Part shown: positions 17,602-26,090 of the stretch, one piece after another | Layout of the letters: each line of letters begins with the position of its first letter | Numbering within the stretch: position 1 is the stretch's first letter | Origin: Bacillota bacterium | GTDB lineage: Bacteria; Bacillota; Clostridia; Lachnospirales; Lachnospiraceae | Assembly (NCBI GenBank): GCA_023399055.1 | Contig: JAEWQV010000015.1 | Span: 248,001 to 312,000, forward strand | DNA: 64,000 nucleotides | Direction of reading: 5' to 3' | The notes under the pieces: model-generated | The model's database searches: none | What the model was told of the DNA's origin: nothing | Seen by the model: the letters and a program-made list of their open reading frames with translations, nothing else | Made by a program: the position numbers and the translations under genes

Positions 17602-19434
17602 ATGAAGAAAATTTTAAGGAATAAGATTTATATTAACGCCATTAAGTTGATTTTTCATAATATCATTTCCCTGTTGATAGGTCAGGGTGGTCTGCTTCTG
17701 TTGTTTTTCGCGGTAGTGACACCCCTTATATCGTATATTTATCATTTTACATTAAACATTACAGGCTTTCGCTATGTTACCGCACATAACATAGGGAGTT
17801 TTTTATTAAATCCCGTATCTATTCTTATGATAATCCTTTTATTTTACATTATTGGATTGTTTTTGCTAATTGAAATATACTACCTGATCATATTCTTTGG
17901 ACAATTGGAAGAGCATAAAAAGGTAAGAGTATATTGGATTATATTGCAGGCCTTGTACAAGGTTCTCTTAAGTTTGCCAAAAGGTAATATTAGATTAATA
18001 CCAGCAGCCTGGAGTACTCTTTGCATCTTTAATTTACCTTTATTCGCCTTTGTCCTATATAAAAACCGTATGATACGTTTTGTTGCTGATGTGGTTCCAG
18101 ATAATATTTTCAGGTTTATCATCTTCGTTATTATCATAGGACTCATATGCCTTCTCTTATTCAGGAGAGCATTTATTTATCATAATTTCATATTGGAAAA
18201 CAAGACTTACACGGAAGCTTCTAAGCTCGGAAAAGATAGAGTAGCTAATAAGCCGCTGAGAACACTTCTATATTTTATAGGCTGGAACATTTTTATTATG
18301 CTTGTGGTAGCTGTTCTGTACTTGTTTATTATGGCGGTTACTATGATATTTGTATCAGGTACCTTTGATAAACAAAAAGCAATCACCATGTTTATCTTCC
18401 TCAATGAAAATATGCAGGTTTATCTGATTACCTTTATATTTCTTGTTTGTACCATTGGTAATCTGGCTTTGTATACACATTTATTTTACTTCTTTCAATT
18501 AAAGACAGACGTAAATGTAGAATTGCCAGAGAACTTATCCTTTTACAAAAATAATATTAAAACCAGATCCTTTAAGAAGGTACTAATAACGACCTTATTA
18601 ATATTGGTCGCAATTAACCTCTATTACTTTGCAAAGATATTAAGAAATGGTTCTCCTTTGGAATATATGAACTTAGATAATCTTAAAGTTACTTCCCACC
18701 GAGGCTTCTCCCATGACATTCCAGAGAACACAATCCTAGCTATTGATAAAGCAATAGACGAGGGAGCGGATTATGTGGAAGTGGATGTGAGAGTTACAAA
18801 GGACGGGGTACCAGTGCTTCTTCATGACAGCAGTTTAAAACGGACCACGGGATTAAAAAAGAATATATATGATACAACGTATGGGGTTGTTGCGGAACTG
18901 GATGCTGGTTCATGGATGGATAAAAGTTTTGCGGGTACTAGAATTCCAACTCTTCAGGAAGCCCTGGAGAACTGTAAAGGTAGAGTAATGCTCAATCTTG
19001 ATCTTAAATATCGCAACGACGAGGAAGGATTAACAGAGAAAGTCGTTGCCTTGATTGAAGAGTATGAAATGGTGTGGCAGTGCGTGATTACCTCTACCAG
19101 TTTAAAATGCTTAGAAGAGGTAAAGGAGTTAAACCCTGATATAAGAACCGGATACATTACCTATCAACTCTATTCTGGGTTAATAGAGAATGAAGCCGTA
19201 GACTTTTTCAGCATGAAGTCCAACCTGATTACCAAAAATGTTCTTGGCACCATTCATGATAATGGTAAGGAACTCATTGTATGGACGGTAAATTCAAAAA
19301 CAGAGATTGAGCGTCTTAGGAGAATTGGAGTGGATAATATTATTACTGATAATCCTGCTTATGCTAAGCAGGTGCTGTACCAGAGTGAGTCGGATTGGTA
19401 TTTTGTTACGTTGTTGAAGATTATGATGGAGTAG
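17602..19434 (+). CDS. Membrane glycerophosphodiester phosphodiesterase
   Basis: A 610-residue protein: an N-terminal membrane domain of about 330 residues with seven or eight hydrophobic helices, then a cytosol- or surface-facing GDPD TIM-barrel. The catalytic signature is HRGFSHDIPENT (H366), followed by EVDVRVTKDGVPVLLHD with the metal-binding Glu/Asp and second His. GDPD enzymes hydrolyse glycerophosphodiesters to glycerol-3-phosphate and an alcohol; membrane-fused members are proposed to act on lipids or teichoic-acid related substrates. The RBS before the ATG at 17602 is weak. A strong terminator follows at 19520. Confidence 0.9.
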   Translation: MKKILRNKIYINAIKLIFHNIISLLIGQGGLLLLFFAVVTPLISYIYHFTLNITGFRYVTAHNIGSFLLNPVSILMIILLFYIIGLFLLIEIYYLIIFFGQLEEHKKVRVYWIILQALYKVLLSLPKGNIRLIPAAWSTLCIFNLPLFAFVLYKNRMIRFVADVVPDNIFRFIIFVIIIGLICLLLFRRAFIYHNFILENKTYTEASKLGKDRVANKPLRTLLYFIGWNIFIMLVVAVLYLFIMAVTMIFVSGTFDKQKAITMFIFLNENMQVYLITFIFLVCTIGNLALYTHLFYFFQLKTDVNVELPENLSFYKNNIKTRSFKKVLITTLLILVAINLYYFAKILRNGSPLEYMNLDNLKVTSHRGFSHDIPENTILAIDKAIDEGADYVEVDVRVTKDGVPVLLHDSSLKRTTGLKKNIYDTTYGVVAELDAGSWMDKSFAGTRIPTLQEALENCKGRVMLNLDLKYRNDEEGLTEKVVALIEEYEMVWQCVITSTSLKCLEEVKELNPDIRTGYITYQLYSGLIENEAVDFFSMKSNLITKNVLGTIHDNGKELIVWTVNSKTEIERLRRIGVDNIITDNPAYAKQVLYQSESDWYFVTLLKIMME

Positions 19435-19519
19435 GGGTGGGAGCATAGTCGAGAATTCGCATAAAATAGAAGGTTATTTGAATGATATTAAAGCGCTTGT
19501 TTATATAATTATCCATGTA

Positions 19520-19565
19520 AATACAAATAGCCATCGGTTGAAAAATATCGGTGGCTATTTGTATT
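19520..19565 (+). terminator. Terminator after the phosphodiesterase gene
   Basis: AATACAAATAGCCA (19520-19533) pairs perfectly with TGGCTATTTGTATT (19552-19565). The remaining spacer to 19782 has no ORF and contains AT-rich promoter-like sequence. Confidence 0.7.
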
Positions 19566-19782
19566 AGTCTGTATTATCTATATTTTAAGAAACTTTATTT
19601 TGAATAAATTTATTATGACTGTATGAACCCATAATAATCATTACATTACAGTGGTATTATTCCAATTTTAAAAATGTTTCTTATAATGAATAATAGTGAC
19701 CTCATATGCCTTAAACGCTATTGCTGATAGATATAATAAAATGTATCGTTAATAGTAGAAGTGCAGGAGGAAGTTACATAAA

Positions 19783-20127
19783 ATGAATGATATTTCTAAA
19801 ATAATTGGGGATAGAATAAGAATATTAAGAAATAGTAAAGGTCTTAGCATAGAAGAATTAGCTCATAGAGCAGATATCAGTAATACACACTTAGGGCATA
19901 TAGAGCGCGGAGACAGAAGTCCTACAGTAGATATGCTGGGAAAAATAGTTGTTGCTCTTGATATCTCGTTTGCGGATTTATTTAATGATTTGCCTATGCC
20001 TAACGGTGAAAATGATACTGTGTTATCTCTTCTGATTAATAGGCTAAATACATTGAACGTCAGTGAACAGAAAATAGTATTAGATATAATTGAAAATCTG
20101 TTTAAATTAGCAAAAAGTCAAATTTAA
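19783..20127 (+). CDS. XRE-family helix-turn-helix regulator
   Basis: A 114-residue regulator. Residues 8-65 form a Cro/CI-type HTH (IRILRNSKGLSIEELAHRAD...TYLGHIERG-like pattern: SNTHLGHIERGDRSP). The C-terminal 40 residues are short and probably dimerise (LNTLNVSEQKIVLDIIENL). RBS is GGAGGAAG about 11 nt before the ATG. It has its own terminator and sits 560 bp upstream of a restriction-modification system. It could be a controller of that system, but the wide gap, the terminator and the RNA candidate in between argue for independence. Confidence 0.85.
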   Translation: MNDISKIIGDRIRILRNSKGLSIEELAHRADISNTHLGHIERGDRSPTVDMLGKIVVALDISFADLFNDLPMPNGENDTVLSLLINRLNTLNVSEQKIVLDIIENLFKLAKSQI

Positions 20128-20130
20128 GAT

Positions 20131-20170
20131 AAAGGAAGTTTTCAGTAACAAACTGTCAACTTCCTTTTTT
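20131..20170 (+). terminator. Rho-independent terminator of the XRE gene
   Basis: AAAGGAAGTT (20131-20140) pairs with AACTTCCTTT (20158-20167), and the U-tract continues to 20170. It begins three bases after the stop codon. Confidence 0.85.
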
Positions 20171-20242
20171 ATTTGCTGTTGTTAAAAAGAACTGTATAAG
20201 AAATGATTATTTAAAATTGTTAACTATAAGTAGTATATTTAA

Positions 20243-20271
20243 TTGACTGTTATGTAAATATATGTTATTCT
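20243..20271 (+). promoter_or_regulatory. Candidate promoter for a non-coding RNA
   Basis: TTGACT at 20243-20248, a 17-bp spacer and TATTCT at 20266-20271. Transcription would start near 20278, right before the GGGGG that begins the structured segment. Confidence 0.5.
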
Positions 20272-20277
20272 TTAGTA

Positions 20278-20467
20278 GCAGGGGGTTACATAGTTTCTAA
20301 ATCAGCACTTCTATATCTGAGATACCACTCACAGATTTTTTGATTTAAAGAGTCCAGACCGAACCTATGTAACCTCATGCAAACTATTTTATTCCCCAGT
20401 ACATCTATATGGCCAAGAGCATGAAAAGGAAAGAGACTGTATATAGGGTGGTATGCAGTCTTTTTTC
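20278..20467 (+). ncRNA. Candidate structured non-coding RNA of about 190 nt
   Basis: No convincing plus-strand ORF, but a full transcription unit. P1 pairs GGTTACATAG (20284-20293) with CTATGTAACC (20365-20374). Inside are TAAATCA/TGATTTA (20298-20304/20341-20347) and ATCTG/CAGAT (20315-20319/20332-20336). P4 pairs CATGC (20376-20380) with GCATG (20419-20423), and its loop has CCCC (20394-20397) that can pair with the 5' GGGG (20281-20284) as a pseudoknot. The end is a terminator, AGACTG (20434-20439)/CAGTCT (20456-20461) plus T6. The family is not recognised. The next gene is a HpaII-type methyltransferase 220 bp on. Confidence 0.5.
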
Positions 20468-20476
20468 TTGTAATAA

Positions 20477-20557
20477 ACAGAAAGCCCAACCAATTTCACA
20501 GTCAAGCTCTTTAAATGTCTATACTGGAATATGCTGTTCCTTCTATTGGTTTTCTGT
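20477..20557. repeat. Inverted repeat upstream of the methyltransferase
   Basis: ACAGAAAgcccAACCAAT (20477-20494) pairs with ATTGGTTTTCTGT (20545-20557) apart from a 4-nt bulge. The loop is about 50 nt. It may be a second domain of the RNA region or a methyltransferase control element. Confidence 0.4.
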
Positions 20558-20592
20558 ATATTATTATATTAAGGATTTTTGCTAACCAACAA

Positions 20593-20620
20593 TTGACATT
20601 AATACGTCTTGGTATATAGC
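20593..20620 (+). promoter_or_regulatory. Candidate promoter of the restriction-modification operon
   Basis: TTGACA at 20593-20598, a 16-bp spacer and TATAGC at 20615-20620, 67 bp before the methyltransferase start. Confidence 0.45.
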
Positions 20621-20686
20621 TTTATCAGATGACAAAAAAATTGATGTGTGTTATAATAAAACGAATTACGGGTTAAGGAGATAGCT

Positions 20687-21808
20687 ATGTATAAGACAGT
20701 TGATTTATGTGCGGGAATCGGAGGAATACGAAGAGGCTTTGAGCTAGCTCAAGGCTTCAAAACTGTTTTAGCTGCTGAAATAGATGATTATGCATGTGAA
20801 ACATATAAATATTTATTTGGTGATAGTCCCAAAAATGATTTGACATCAGATAAATTTATGAAAAAAGTTAAAAAACTAAAATATGATATTCTCCTTGCAG
20901 GCTTTCCTTGTCAAGCATTTAGTAGAGCAGGTAAACAGGAAGGGTTTAAAGACAAGACAAGAGGTACTATTTTTTTTCATATAGCAGATATTATACAACA
21001 AACTCAGCCAAAAGCATTTTTGTTAGAGAATGTAGATAACTTACTAAGCCATAATAGTAAACAGACTTTTTCAACAATTATTGAGACCTTAGAGAATGAA
21101 CTAGACTATAAAGTTGTTGGTGTTAGAAATGATAACGGTAAACTAATATATAATCCACAGGATTTTAAAAGGAATACTAAAGATTTTGGATTACCTCAGA
21201 ATAGGCCAAGAGTTTTTATTATAGGATTTTCAAGAAAGTACTTTGGTAATATAACTGATATTATTGTAGATAATGAATTACCTAAGATTGGTAGTAAAGT
21301 AATATATGATGATATTAATAGGATATTACAAAAAAATGTTGATCCAATGTTTTATCTGTCACAGGGATATATTGATACATTAGAAAAGCATAGAAGTAGA
21401 CATTCTTCTAAAGGAAATGGATTTGGGTATAAGATAATTAATGATGATGGAATAGATAAGCCGATCTCAAATGCTCTTTTAGCTACAGGAGGATCAGGCA
21501 AAGAAAGAAATTTAATATTAGATTATAAAGAAGAACTAATTGGTTTAAAAATTGGTAGTAAAAAGACGCCATTAAACACAAGAGGAATTCGAGTTATGAC
21601 CCCTGATGAATGGGCATTCCTTCAAGGGTTTAAAGGATATGCGTTTATGAAAAATGGTAAGGATAAATTTGGATTTCCAGACAACATGTCAAACGCACAG
21701 AAATATAAACAATTAGGAAATTCAGTATCGATACCTGTTATTGAAGAGATGGCCAAATTTATGAAAAAAAATTTGAACGAGTTGGAGAATAGTAAAAATG
21801 AGAGGTAA
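20687..21808 (+). CDS. DNA (cytosine-5-)-methyltransferase, HpaII/MspI type
   Basis: A 373-residue m5C methyltransferase with the conserved blocks in order: motif I DLCAGIGGIRRGFE at the N-terminus, motif IV GFPCQAFSRAG with the catalytic Cys, motif VI LLENVDNL, motif VIII LPQNRPRVFIIGF and motif X KQLGNSVSIPV. RBS AAGGAG lies before the ATG. The next gene overlaps its last 11 bases and encodes a HpaII-like endonuclease, so the target is probably CCGG; this is inferred from the partner. It should protect host DNA from that enzyme. The operon is more AT-rich than its neighbours, suggesting acquisition. Confidence 0.95.
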   Translation: MYKTVDLCAGIGGIRRGFELAQGFKTVLAAEIDDYACETYKYLFGDSPKNDLTSDKFMKKVKKLKYDILLAGFPCQAFSRAGKQEGFKDKTRGTIFFHIADIIQQTQPKAFLLENVDNLLSHNSKQTFSTIIETLENELDYKVVGVRNDNGKLIYNPQDFKRNTKDFGLPQNRPRVFIIGFSRKYFGNITDIIVDNELPKIGSKVIYDDINRILQKNVDPMFYLSQGYIDTLEKHRSRHSSKGNGFGYKIINDDGIDKPISNALLATGGSGKERNLILDYKEELIGLKIGSKKTPLNTRGIRVMTPDEWAFLQGFKGYAFMKNGKDKFGFPDNMSNAQKYKQLGNSVSIPVIEEMAKFMKKNLNELENSKNER

Positions 21809-22901
21809 TAAGGGGGAGTGGAGTGAATTATATGTTTTGCTAAAACTGCTATCTGAAGGAAAGATATATGGAGCCGATAAGGACCTAAATCAGATAGATG
21901 ATATATACTATGATATCCTTAGGATAATAAGAAAGCAAACGGATGGGGTAGTGGAGTATGAGAGAAATGTAAATATAAATATTATAGATCACGATTCTAA
22001 TAAAATAATCCTATCTGCACCAATATATGAGTTTAGGTATAATAGCGAGCTGCTCCTAAATGAAATGCAGAAGATTAAGACGAAAGACGGAGCTTTTGAA
22101 ATACCAAAATTATCTGATTTTATTTATAAGATTAAGGTGACATCATTAAAAGCAAAATCTGCTGATAAAGCGGATTTATTTATCAAAATGCATGACTATA
22201 AAACTGGAAGTGACCCTACATTAGGATTTAGTATAAAATCAATGTTAGGCAATGCTTCTACATTACTTAATGCTGGTGGAACAACAAACTTTTTATATCG
22301 TATAACGGGAGATATTACGGATAATTTAATGATTGAATTTAATAATATCTATAAAATGAGAGGGAACAAAATGATTCCTGATCTTAGAAAAAGATTTGAG
22401 ACATTGGCTTTAAATAATGCAGATGTATTATATGTAGACATGGTAAACCGGACTTTTAAAAACAATCTTATATTAATTGATTCCTTATTGCCTGAAATGT
22501 GTGCATGGTTATTAAAAGATTTTTACATAACTGGTTCGGGGGTATGTAAGAATACGATAAAAAAATTATCAGAAAACAATCCGTTAGGGTTTGATCTTGG
22601 AAATGGACAACCGTTTTATGAATATAAATTTAAAAAACTAATGTCCGAATCTGCACTTGGGATGTTGCCTGGTACGACATGGAATGGCTTAGCTGATGCT
22701 ACTGGTGGCTATTTAATAGTAAAAGAAGACGGTGAAGTTTTGTGTTATCACTTATATAATAGAAATGCATTTGAGGATTATTTACTGGAGAATACAAAAT
22801 TCGAGACACCTTCTACAACGAGATATGATTTCGGAAGTATATATAAAGACAATGAAAATTATTTTATAAAATTAAATATGCAGATAAGATTTATTAAATA
22901 A
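21798..22901 (+). CDS. HpaII-family type II restriction endonuclease
   Basis: A 367-residue protein matching the HpaII restriction endonuclease family in length and in its characteristic N-terminus (MRGNKGEWSELYVLLKLL) and the central LGFSIKSMLGNASTLLNAG, where the Ser-Lys after a hydrophobic strand fits a nuclease core. HpaII itself cuts C^CGG; the same site is inferred here. Its start lies inside the end of the methyltransferase gene (11-bp overlap), so translation is likely coupled, a common way to keep nuclease below methylase. A terminator follows at 22919. Confidence 0.9.
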   Translation: MRGNKGEWSELYVLLKLLSEGKIYGADKDLNQIDDIYYDILRIIRKQTDGVVEYERNVNINIIDHDSNKIILSAPIYEFRYNSELLLNEMQKIKTKDGAFEIPKLSDFIYKIKVTSLKAKSADKADLFIKMHDYKTGSDPTLGFSIKSMLGNASTLLNAGGTTNFLYRITGDITDNLMIEFNNIYKMRGNKMIPDLRKRFETLALNNADVLYVDMVNRTFKNNLILIDSLLPEMCAWLLKDFYITGSGVCKNTIKKLSENNPLGFDLGNGQPFYEYKFKKLMSESALGMLPGTTWNGLADATGGYLIVKEDGEVLCYHLYNRNAFEDYLLENTKFETPSTTRYDFGSIYKDNENYFIKLNMQIRFIK

Positions 22902-22918
22902 GTAATAGAACGTGCGTT

Positions 22919-22952
22919 TGCTTTGTGCTATAATTAGTACAAAGCATTTTTA
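22919..22952 (+). terminator. Terminator between the endonuclease and the second methyltransferase
   Basis: TGCTTTGTGCTA (22919-22930) pairs with TAGTACAAAGCA (22935-22946), 12 pairs with one G-U and a TAAT loop, then TTTTTA. It separates the second methyltransferase from the first two genes. Confidence 0.8.
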
Positions 22953-22971
22953 TTAAGAGGAGGGAATGGAT

Positions 22972-24276
22972 ATGCAATTTACGTACATAGAATTATTTTC
23001 TGGTCCAGGAGGACTTTCGACTGGTTTTAGAAGAGCCGGATTTGCCCCTTTAATTTCGGTTGAAGTTAGTGAAACAACTGTCAAGACATATAGTAGTAAT
23101 TACAACGTGCAAGTAATAAAGTTATCAAAACTGATAGAAAATGAGGGGAGATTAGAGGCAGAGTTTGATTATTCAACTGAAGGAATATTAATCCATGGGG
23201 ATGTGAGACAAGTTTCAAATAGTATTATAAGCGAAATACTAAAAAAAAGATATAAACTTGATACAGTTGATATGATAGTGGGATGTCCACCATGTGAAAG
23301 TTTTTCGATGGCTGGAAAGAGACTCGAGGAAGATGATAGAAATGATTTGTTTAAGGAAGTTCTTAGGGTAGCATATCATTTGAATGCAAAAATTATTTTT
23401 TTTGAAAATGTTAAAGGATTATTAACAAAAAAAAGATATAGTGAGGCAGGTGGGCAGTTTAAATATCTCACTGAAAATTTTGAGGAAAGGGATGCACTAA
23501 CGAAAGTTAAATATAGGCTGGTAAGTAAGGATAAAACTGAAATCCTTCTGAATGCAGCTGATTATGGGGTGCCACAGAAAAGAGAAAGAATCTTTTTAAT
23601 AGGAATTAATGAAGAATATCCAGATGTAAACTTTAAATATCCAGATAAATCTCATGGTACAAATGAAGTAGGGACGGTTTGTATTAATGAGGCATTTTAT
23701 GATTTACCACAAATAATTAGTGGTGAGGGGGATGATGAATTAGATATAGAATATACATATAAGATTAACAATTCATTATCAAAAAAACAAGTAGATTATA
23801 TGACTAGTATTGCAAATGATAATAAAACTGGTAAAATCAGTTCACATAAGGCATCTAAACATAAAGATTATATGGTGAAAAGATTTAGTAATATTAAGCA
23901 AGGTGAAGGAATGCAAGCTGCATTTAAAAGATTAAAAGAGGAAGGTAAAGACGAAATTGCAGTAAGCCTGTTTCCAAAAAAATTATTTGCTGCAAGGGGG
24001 AGAAGGCTCGTTTCTACTTTACCAGCTTTTACCGTAACATCTCATTGTTTTGACGAAATGCTCCATCCATATTACGATAGAGCCTTAACACCTAGAGAAG
24101 TAGCAAGACTGCAAACGTTTCCCGACAATTATATTTTCGAAGGTCCATATACGGCTTTTCATAGTTCACCGATACAGGATAAATATGAACAGATCGGTGA
24201 TGCTGTTCCTGTATTACTAGCTGAAAAACTTGGTAAAGAATTAAGAAAAATATTGGATGAAATTTATAAGAATTAA
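22972..24276 (+). CDS. Second DNA (cytosine-5-)-methyltransferase
   Basis: A 434-residue m5C methyltransferase. Motif I is ELFSGPGGLSTGFRRAGF, motif IV is GCPPCESFSMAGKR with the catalytic Cys, motif VI FENVKGLL, motif VIII YGVPQKRERIFLIGI, and the C-terminus has the RALTPREVARLQTFPDNY and IGDAVPV blocks. The ATG at 22972 is seven bases after AGGAGGG; the ATG at 22966 is too close to that sequence. The target-recognition region is longer than in the upstream enzyme and dissimilar to it, so specificity may differ. It has no nuclease partner of its own here and follows a terminator; it may be an extra protective or solitary methylase. Confidence 0.93.
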   Translation: MQFTYIELFSGPGGLSTGFRRAGFAPLISVEVSETTVKTYSSNYNVQVIKLSKLIENEGRLEAEFDYSTEGILIHGDVRQVSNSIISEILKKRYKLDTVDMIVGCPPCESFSMAGKRLEEDDRNDLFKEVLRVAYHLNAKIIFFENVKGLLTKKRYSEAGGQFKYLTENFEERDALTKVKYRLVSKDKTEILLNAADYGVPQKRERIFLIGINEEYPDVNFKYPDKSHGTNEVGTVCINEAFYDLPQIISGEGDDELDIEYTYKINNSLSKKQVDYMTSIANDNKTGKISSHKASKHKDYMVKRFSNIKQGEGMQAAFKRLKEEGKDEIAVSLFPKKLFAARGRRLVSTLPAFTVTSHCFDEMLHPYYDRALTPREVARLQTFPDNYIFEGPYTAFHSSPIQDKYEQIGDAVPVLLAEKLGKELRKILDEIYKN

Positions 24277-25365
24277 TAATGTATTTATCTGGCTATTCTG
24301 TAACTATAATAATCATTTATTTAATTTAAGATAGTAATTAGCCTGAATTATTTACAGTGATGTAGAAAAAATATTTTATCCACCGATTTGTCTGTGTAGC
24401 TCATTTTTTAGAATTTGTATGAATGTTGTACATATATAATCAAGTGGTGTCAGCAAAAGTGAGAAATAGAAGAGTTTCGGAATTAAAGGATCTATTTTCT
24501 GGACGTATTATTGATAATAAGGCTTATTTTGAAAAAATCTGTTGATACTGAATTCTATGATTTTGTCAAAAAAGTAATTGATAATCTGTTTGGTTAAAAG
24601 TACCTACTGAAAAACGTTGACTTTTTTCTCAAAGCTGAATATAATATATACAGAATCAGAAAACACTTTGTGTGTTTTTGTATGAGCGGCGTTGCGACGG
24701 CGCTCTATTTTTTTGTCATGAAACATAGTGAAAAATAAAAATACATCAAATTATGGGACTTTGTCCTGAAATATACCATCCCAGTTGCTTCCAGGAGAAA
24801 ATAATATGCTAATGTATTGCTTCAACATAACAGTTGATAGATCGTTGACAACTGAATAACAACTACAGATTTGCATATATAATACAAACTAAAGAGAAGT
24901 CTGTAGAGGAGTGAAATCCTGGGATATTTGCTTGGAGGGCTCAAGACCAATGTTATCATATTGGGAGTTTGAGGGATAAAGAGATGAAGAATGAGGTACA
25001 GGGCACAAGCCTGGTATAAGGGTAGTCGAAAATTGTGAGAGGAAATAACCCAAGTAATGGAGCACAGTGGACGGAGCACCATAAACCTTCGAATTGCAAG
25101 CAGAAGGGATAGTGTGATACTAGCATTTTTGGTATGGTGTTGTGATCGCATAAGCGGCTATCCGTAGTTCCCTGATGTCCGGACGAAGAGGCATCCAAAA
25201 TGGTTCGAATTCAGAAAGTAATTTTAGCAAATGACAGCAAAGAAATAGATAAGAAAAAGCCCGAAATAATGGATGCTAGTGGAACAAGGATTGTGTAAGT
25301 ATGTTGGCATAAGTAGTTTTCCTATTTTGTTACCGAGCTTTACAAAAGATGTTTGGAGGGATAGT
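24277..25365. other. Gene-poor stretch with a small-RNA candidate and possible gene remnants
   Basis: No intact gene is seen in about 1.1 kb. A short open stretch ending LKKSVDTEFYDFVKKVIDN then LFG and stop (to about 24597) looks like the tail of a decayed gene. A promoter and terminator at 24617-24714 frame a small RNA. From about 24890 to 25240 the sequence is richer in G than its surroundings and does not carry an ORF with a family I recognise, on either strand; it could be a remnant of a mobile element. Confidence 0.45.
24652..24714 (+). ncRNA. Candidate small RNA of about 60 nt
   Basis: A near-consensus promoter (TTGACT 24617-24622, 17-bp spacer, TATAAT 24640-24645) predicts a start near 24652. 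The transcript would hold a small hairpin (AAACAC/GTGTTT near 24661-24677) and then a terminator, GAGCG (24684-24688) with CGCTC (24701-24705) and an inner CGT/ACG stem, followed by TATTTTTTT. There is no coding potential. The compact promoter-hairpin-terminator layout resembles a regulatory or antisense RNA. Confidence 0.5.
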
Positions 25366-25752
25366 ATGAAGACAATCGAGGTGGTTGCAGCAATAATTTT
25401 AGATGGTGAGAAAGTACTATCTACTCAACGTGGCTATGGAGAATTTAAGGGCGAATGGGAGTTTCCGGGAGGGAAAATTGAGGCAAGTGAAACACCAGAG
25501 CTTGCATTACTTCGCGAGATAAAAGAGGAGTTAGATGCTGAAATTGAGATTGCGGATTTGTTTCATACTGTGGAATACGACTATCCTAATTTTCATCTAA
25601 CGATGCATTGTTTCTTATGTAAGTTGATATCTAGGGATATTAATCTGGTTGAACACGAAGCTGTAAAATGGCTTAGTAGGGATGAGTTGGATAGTGTAAA
25701 CTGGCTTCCTGCTGATATTGAAGTAGTGGAAAAAATTAAAATTAAACTATAA
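25366..25752 (+). CDS. NUDIX hydrolase, MutT/8-oxo-dGTP diphosphatase-like
   Basis: A 128-residue NUDIX protein from the ATG at 25366, which has GGAGGG six bases upstream; the longer frame to 25273 has no RBS. The Nudix box is visible as GGKIEASETPELALLREIKE followed by ELDAEI, complete except that the usual Gly near the end is replaced. Size and the N-terminus (MKTIEVVAAIILDGEKVL) fit the MutT branch, which removes oxidised nucleoside triphosphates; the substrate is not proven. It stands alone between the gene-poor stretch and a toxin-antitoxin remnant. Confidence 0.88.
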   Translation: MKTIEVVAAIILDGEKVLSTQRGYGEFKGEWEFPGGKIEASETPELALLREIKEELDAEIEIADLFHTVEYDYPNFHLTMHCFLCKLISRDINLVEHEAVKWLSRDELDSVNWLPADIEVVEKIKIKL

Positions 25753-25847
25753 GGTGATTAAGGAACATAAATAGTTATTTAGTGCAATATAGGTTGAATT
25801 TATCCTAGAAACAACATATAATATTTTATAGAAAGGCAGGTGTTATT

Positions 25848-26090
25848 ATGAAAGTTGATTTAAGTAATCTTATATCAATAACAGAAGCAAATCAAAATTT
25901 TTCAAAGGTAGCCCGAATGGTAGATGAGAATGGGGCGGCAGTTATTCTAAAAAATAATGCACCAAGGTATGTGCTTATAGATTATGCGAAACTGCAGGAA
26001 GAAACGGTTGCCGATGATATAATGATAGAGGAAGCTGCAACAAAATATCTTACAAAGTATGAAAAAGCTATTGAGGAACTTGCTAAATGA
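25848..26090 (+). CDS. Phd/YefM-type antitoxin
   Basis: An 80-residue antitoxin of the Phd/YefM family. The N-terminal part (SITEANQNFSKVARMVDENG) is the DNA-binding fold and the segment AVILKNNAPRYVLIDYAKL is typical of the family; the acidic C-terminus would wrap the toxin. RBS AAAGGCAGG precedes the ATG. The stop codon overlaps the start of a Doc-type toxin gene (ATGA), the usual arrangement, but that toxin is broken. The antitoxin is therefore an orphan here and may persist as a repressor or a neutraliser of related toxins. Confidence 0.88.
   Translation: MKVDLSNLISITEANQNFSKVARMVDENGAAVILKNNAPRYVLIDYAKLQEETVADDIMIEEAATKYLTKYEKAIEELAK

Noticed and set aside
19783..20127. XRE regulator as a controller (C) protein of the restriction system
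   Set aside because: It is 560 bp away, has its own terminator, is longer than typical C proteins, and no C-box pair was seen before the methyltransferase.
20286..20489. Minus-strand ORF of 67 codons whose end (WYLRYRSADLE) looks faintly like an IS6-type transposase
   Set aside because: It lacks an RBS and a continuation, and the match is short and needs a gap. The DNA is better explained by the stem pairs of the RNA candidate.
24822..25198. Two overlapping minus-strand ORFs of 109 and 80 codons
   Set aside because: They have no RBS or recognisable domain and overlap each other in different frames.
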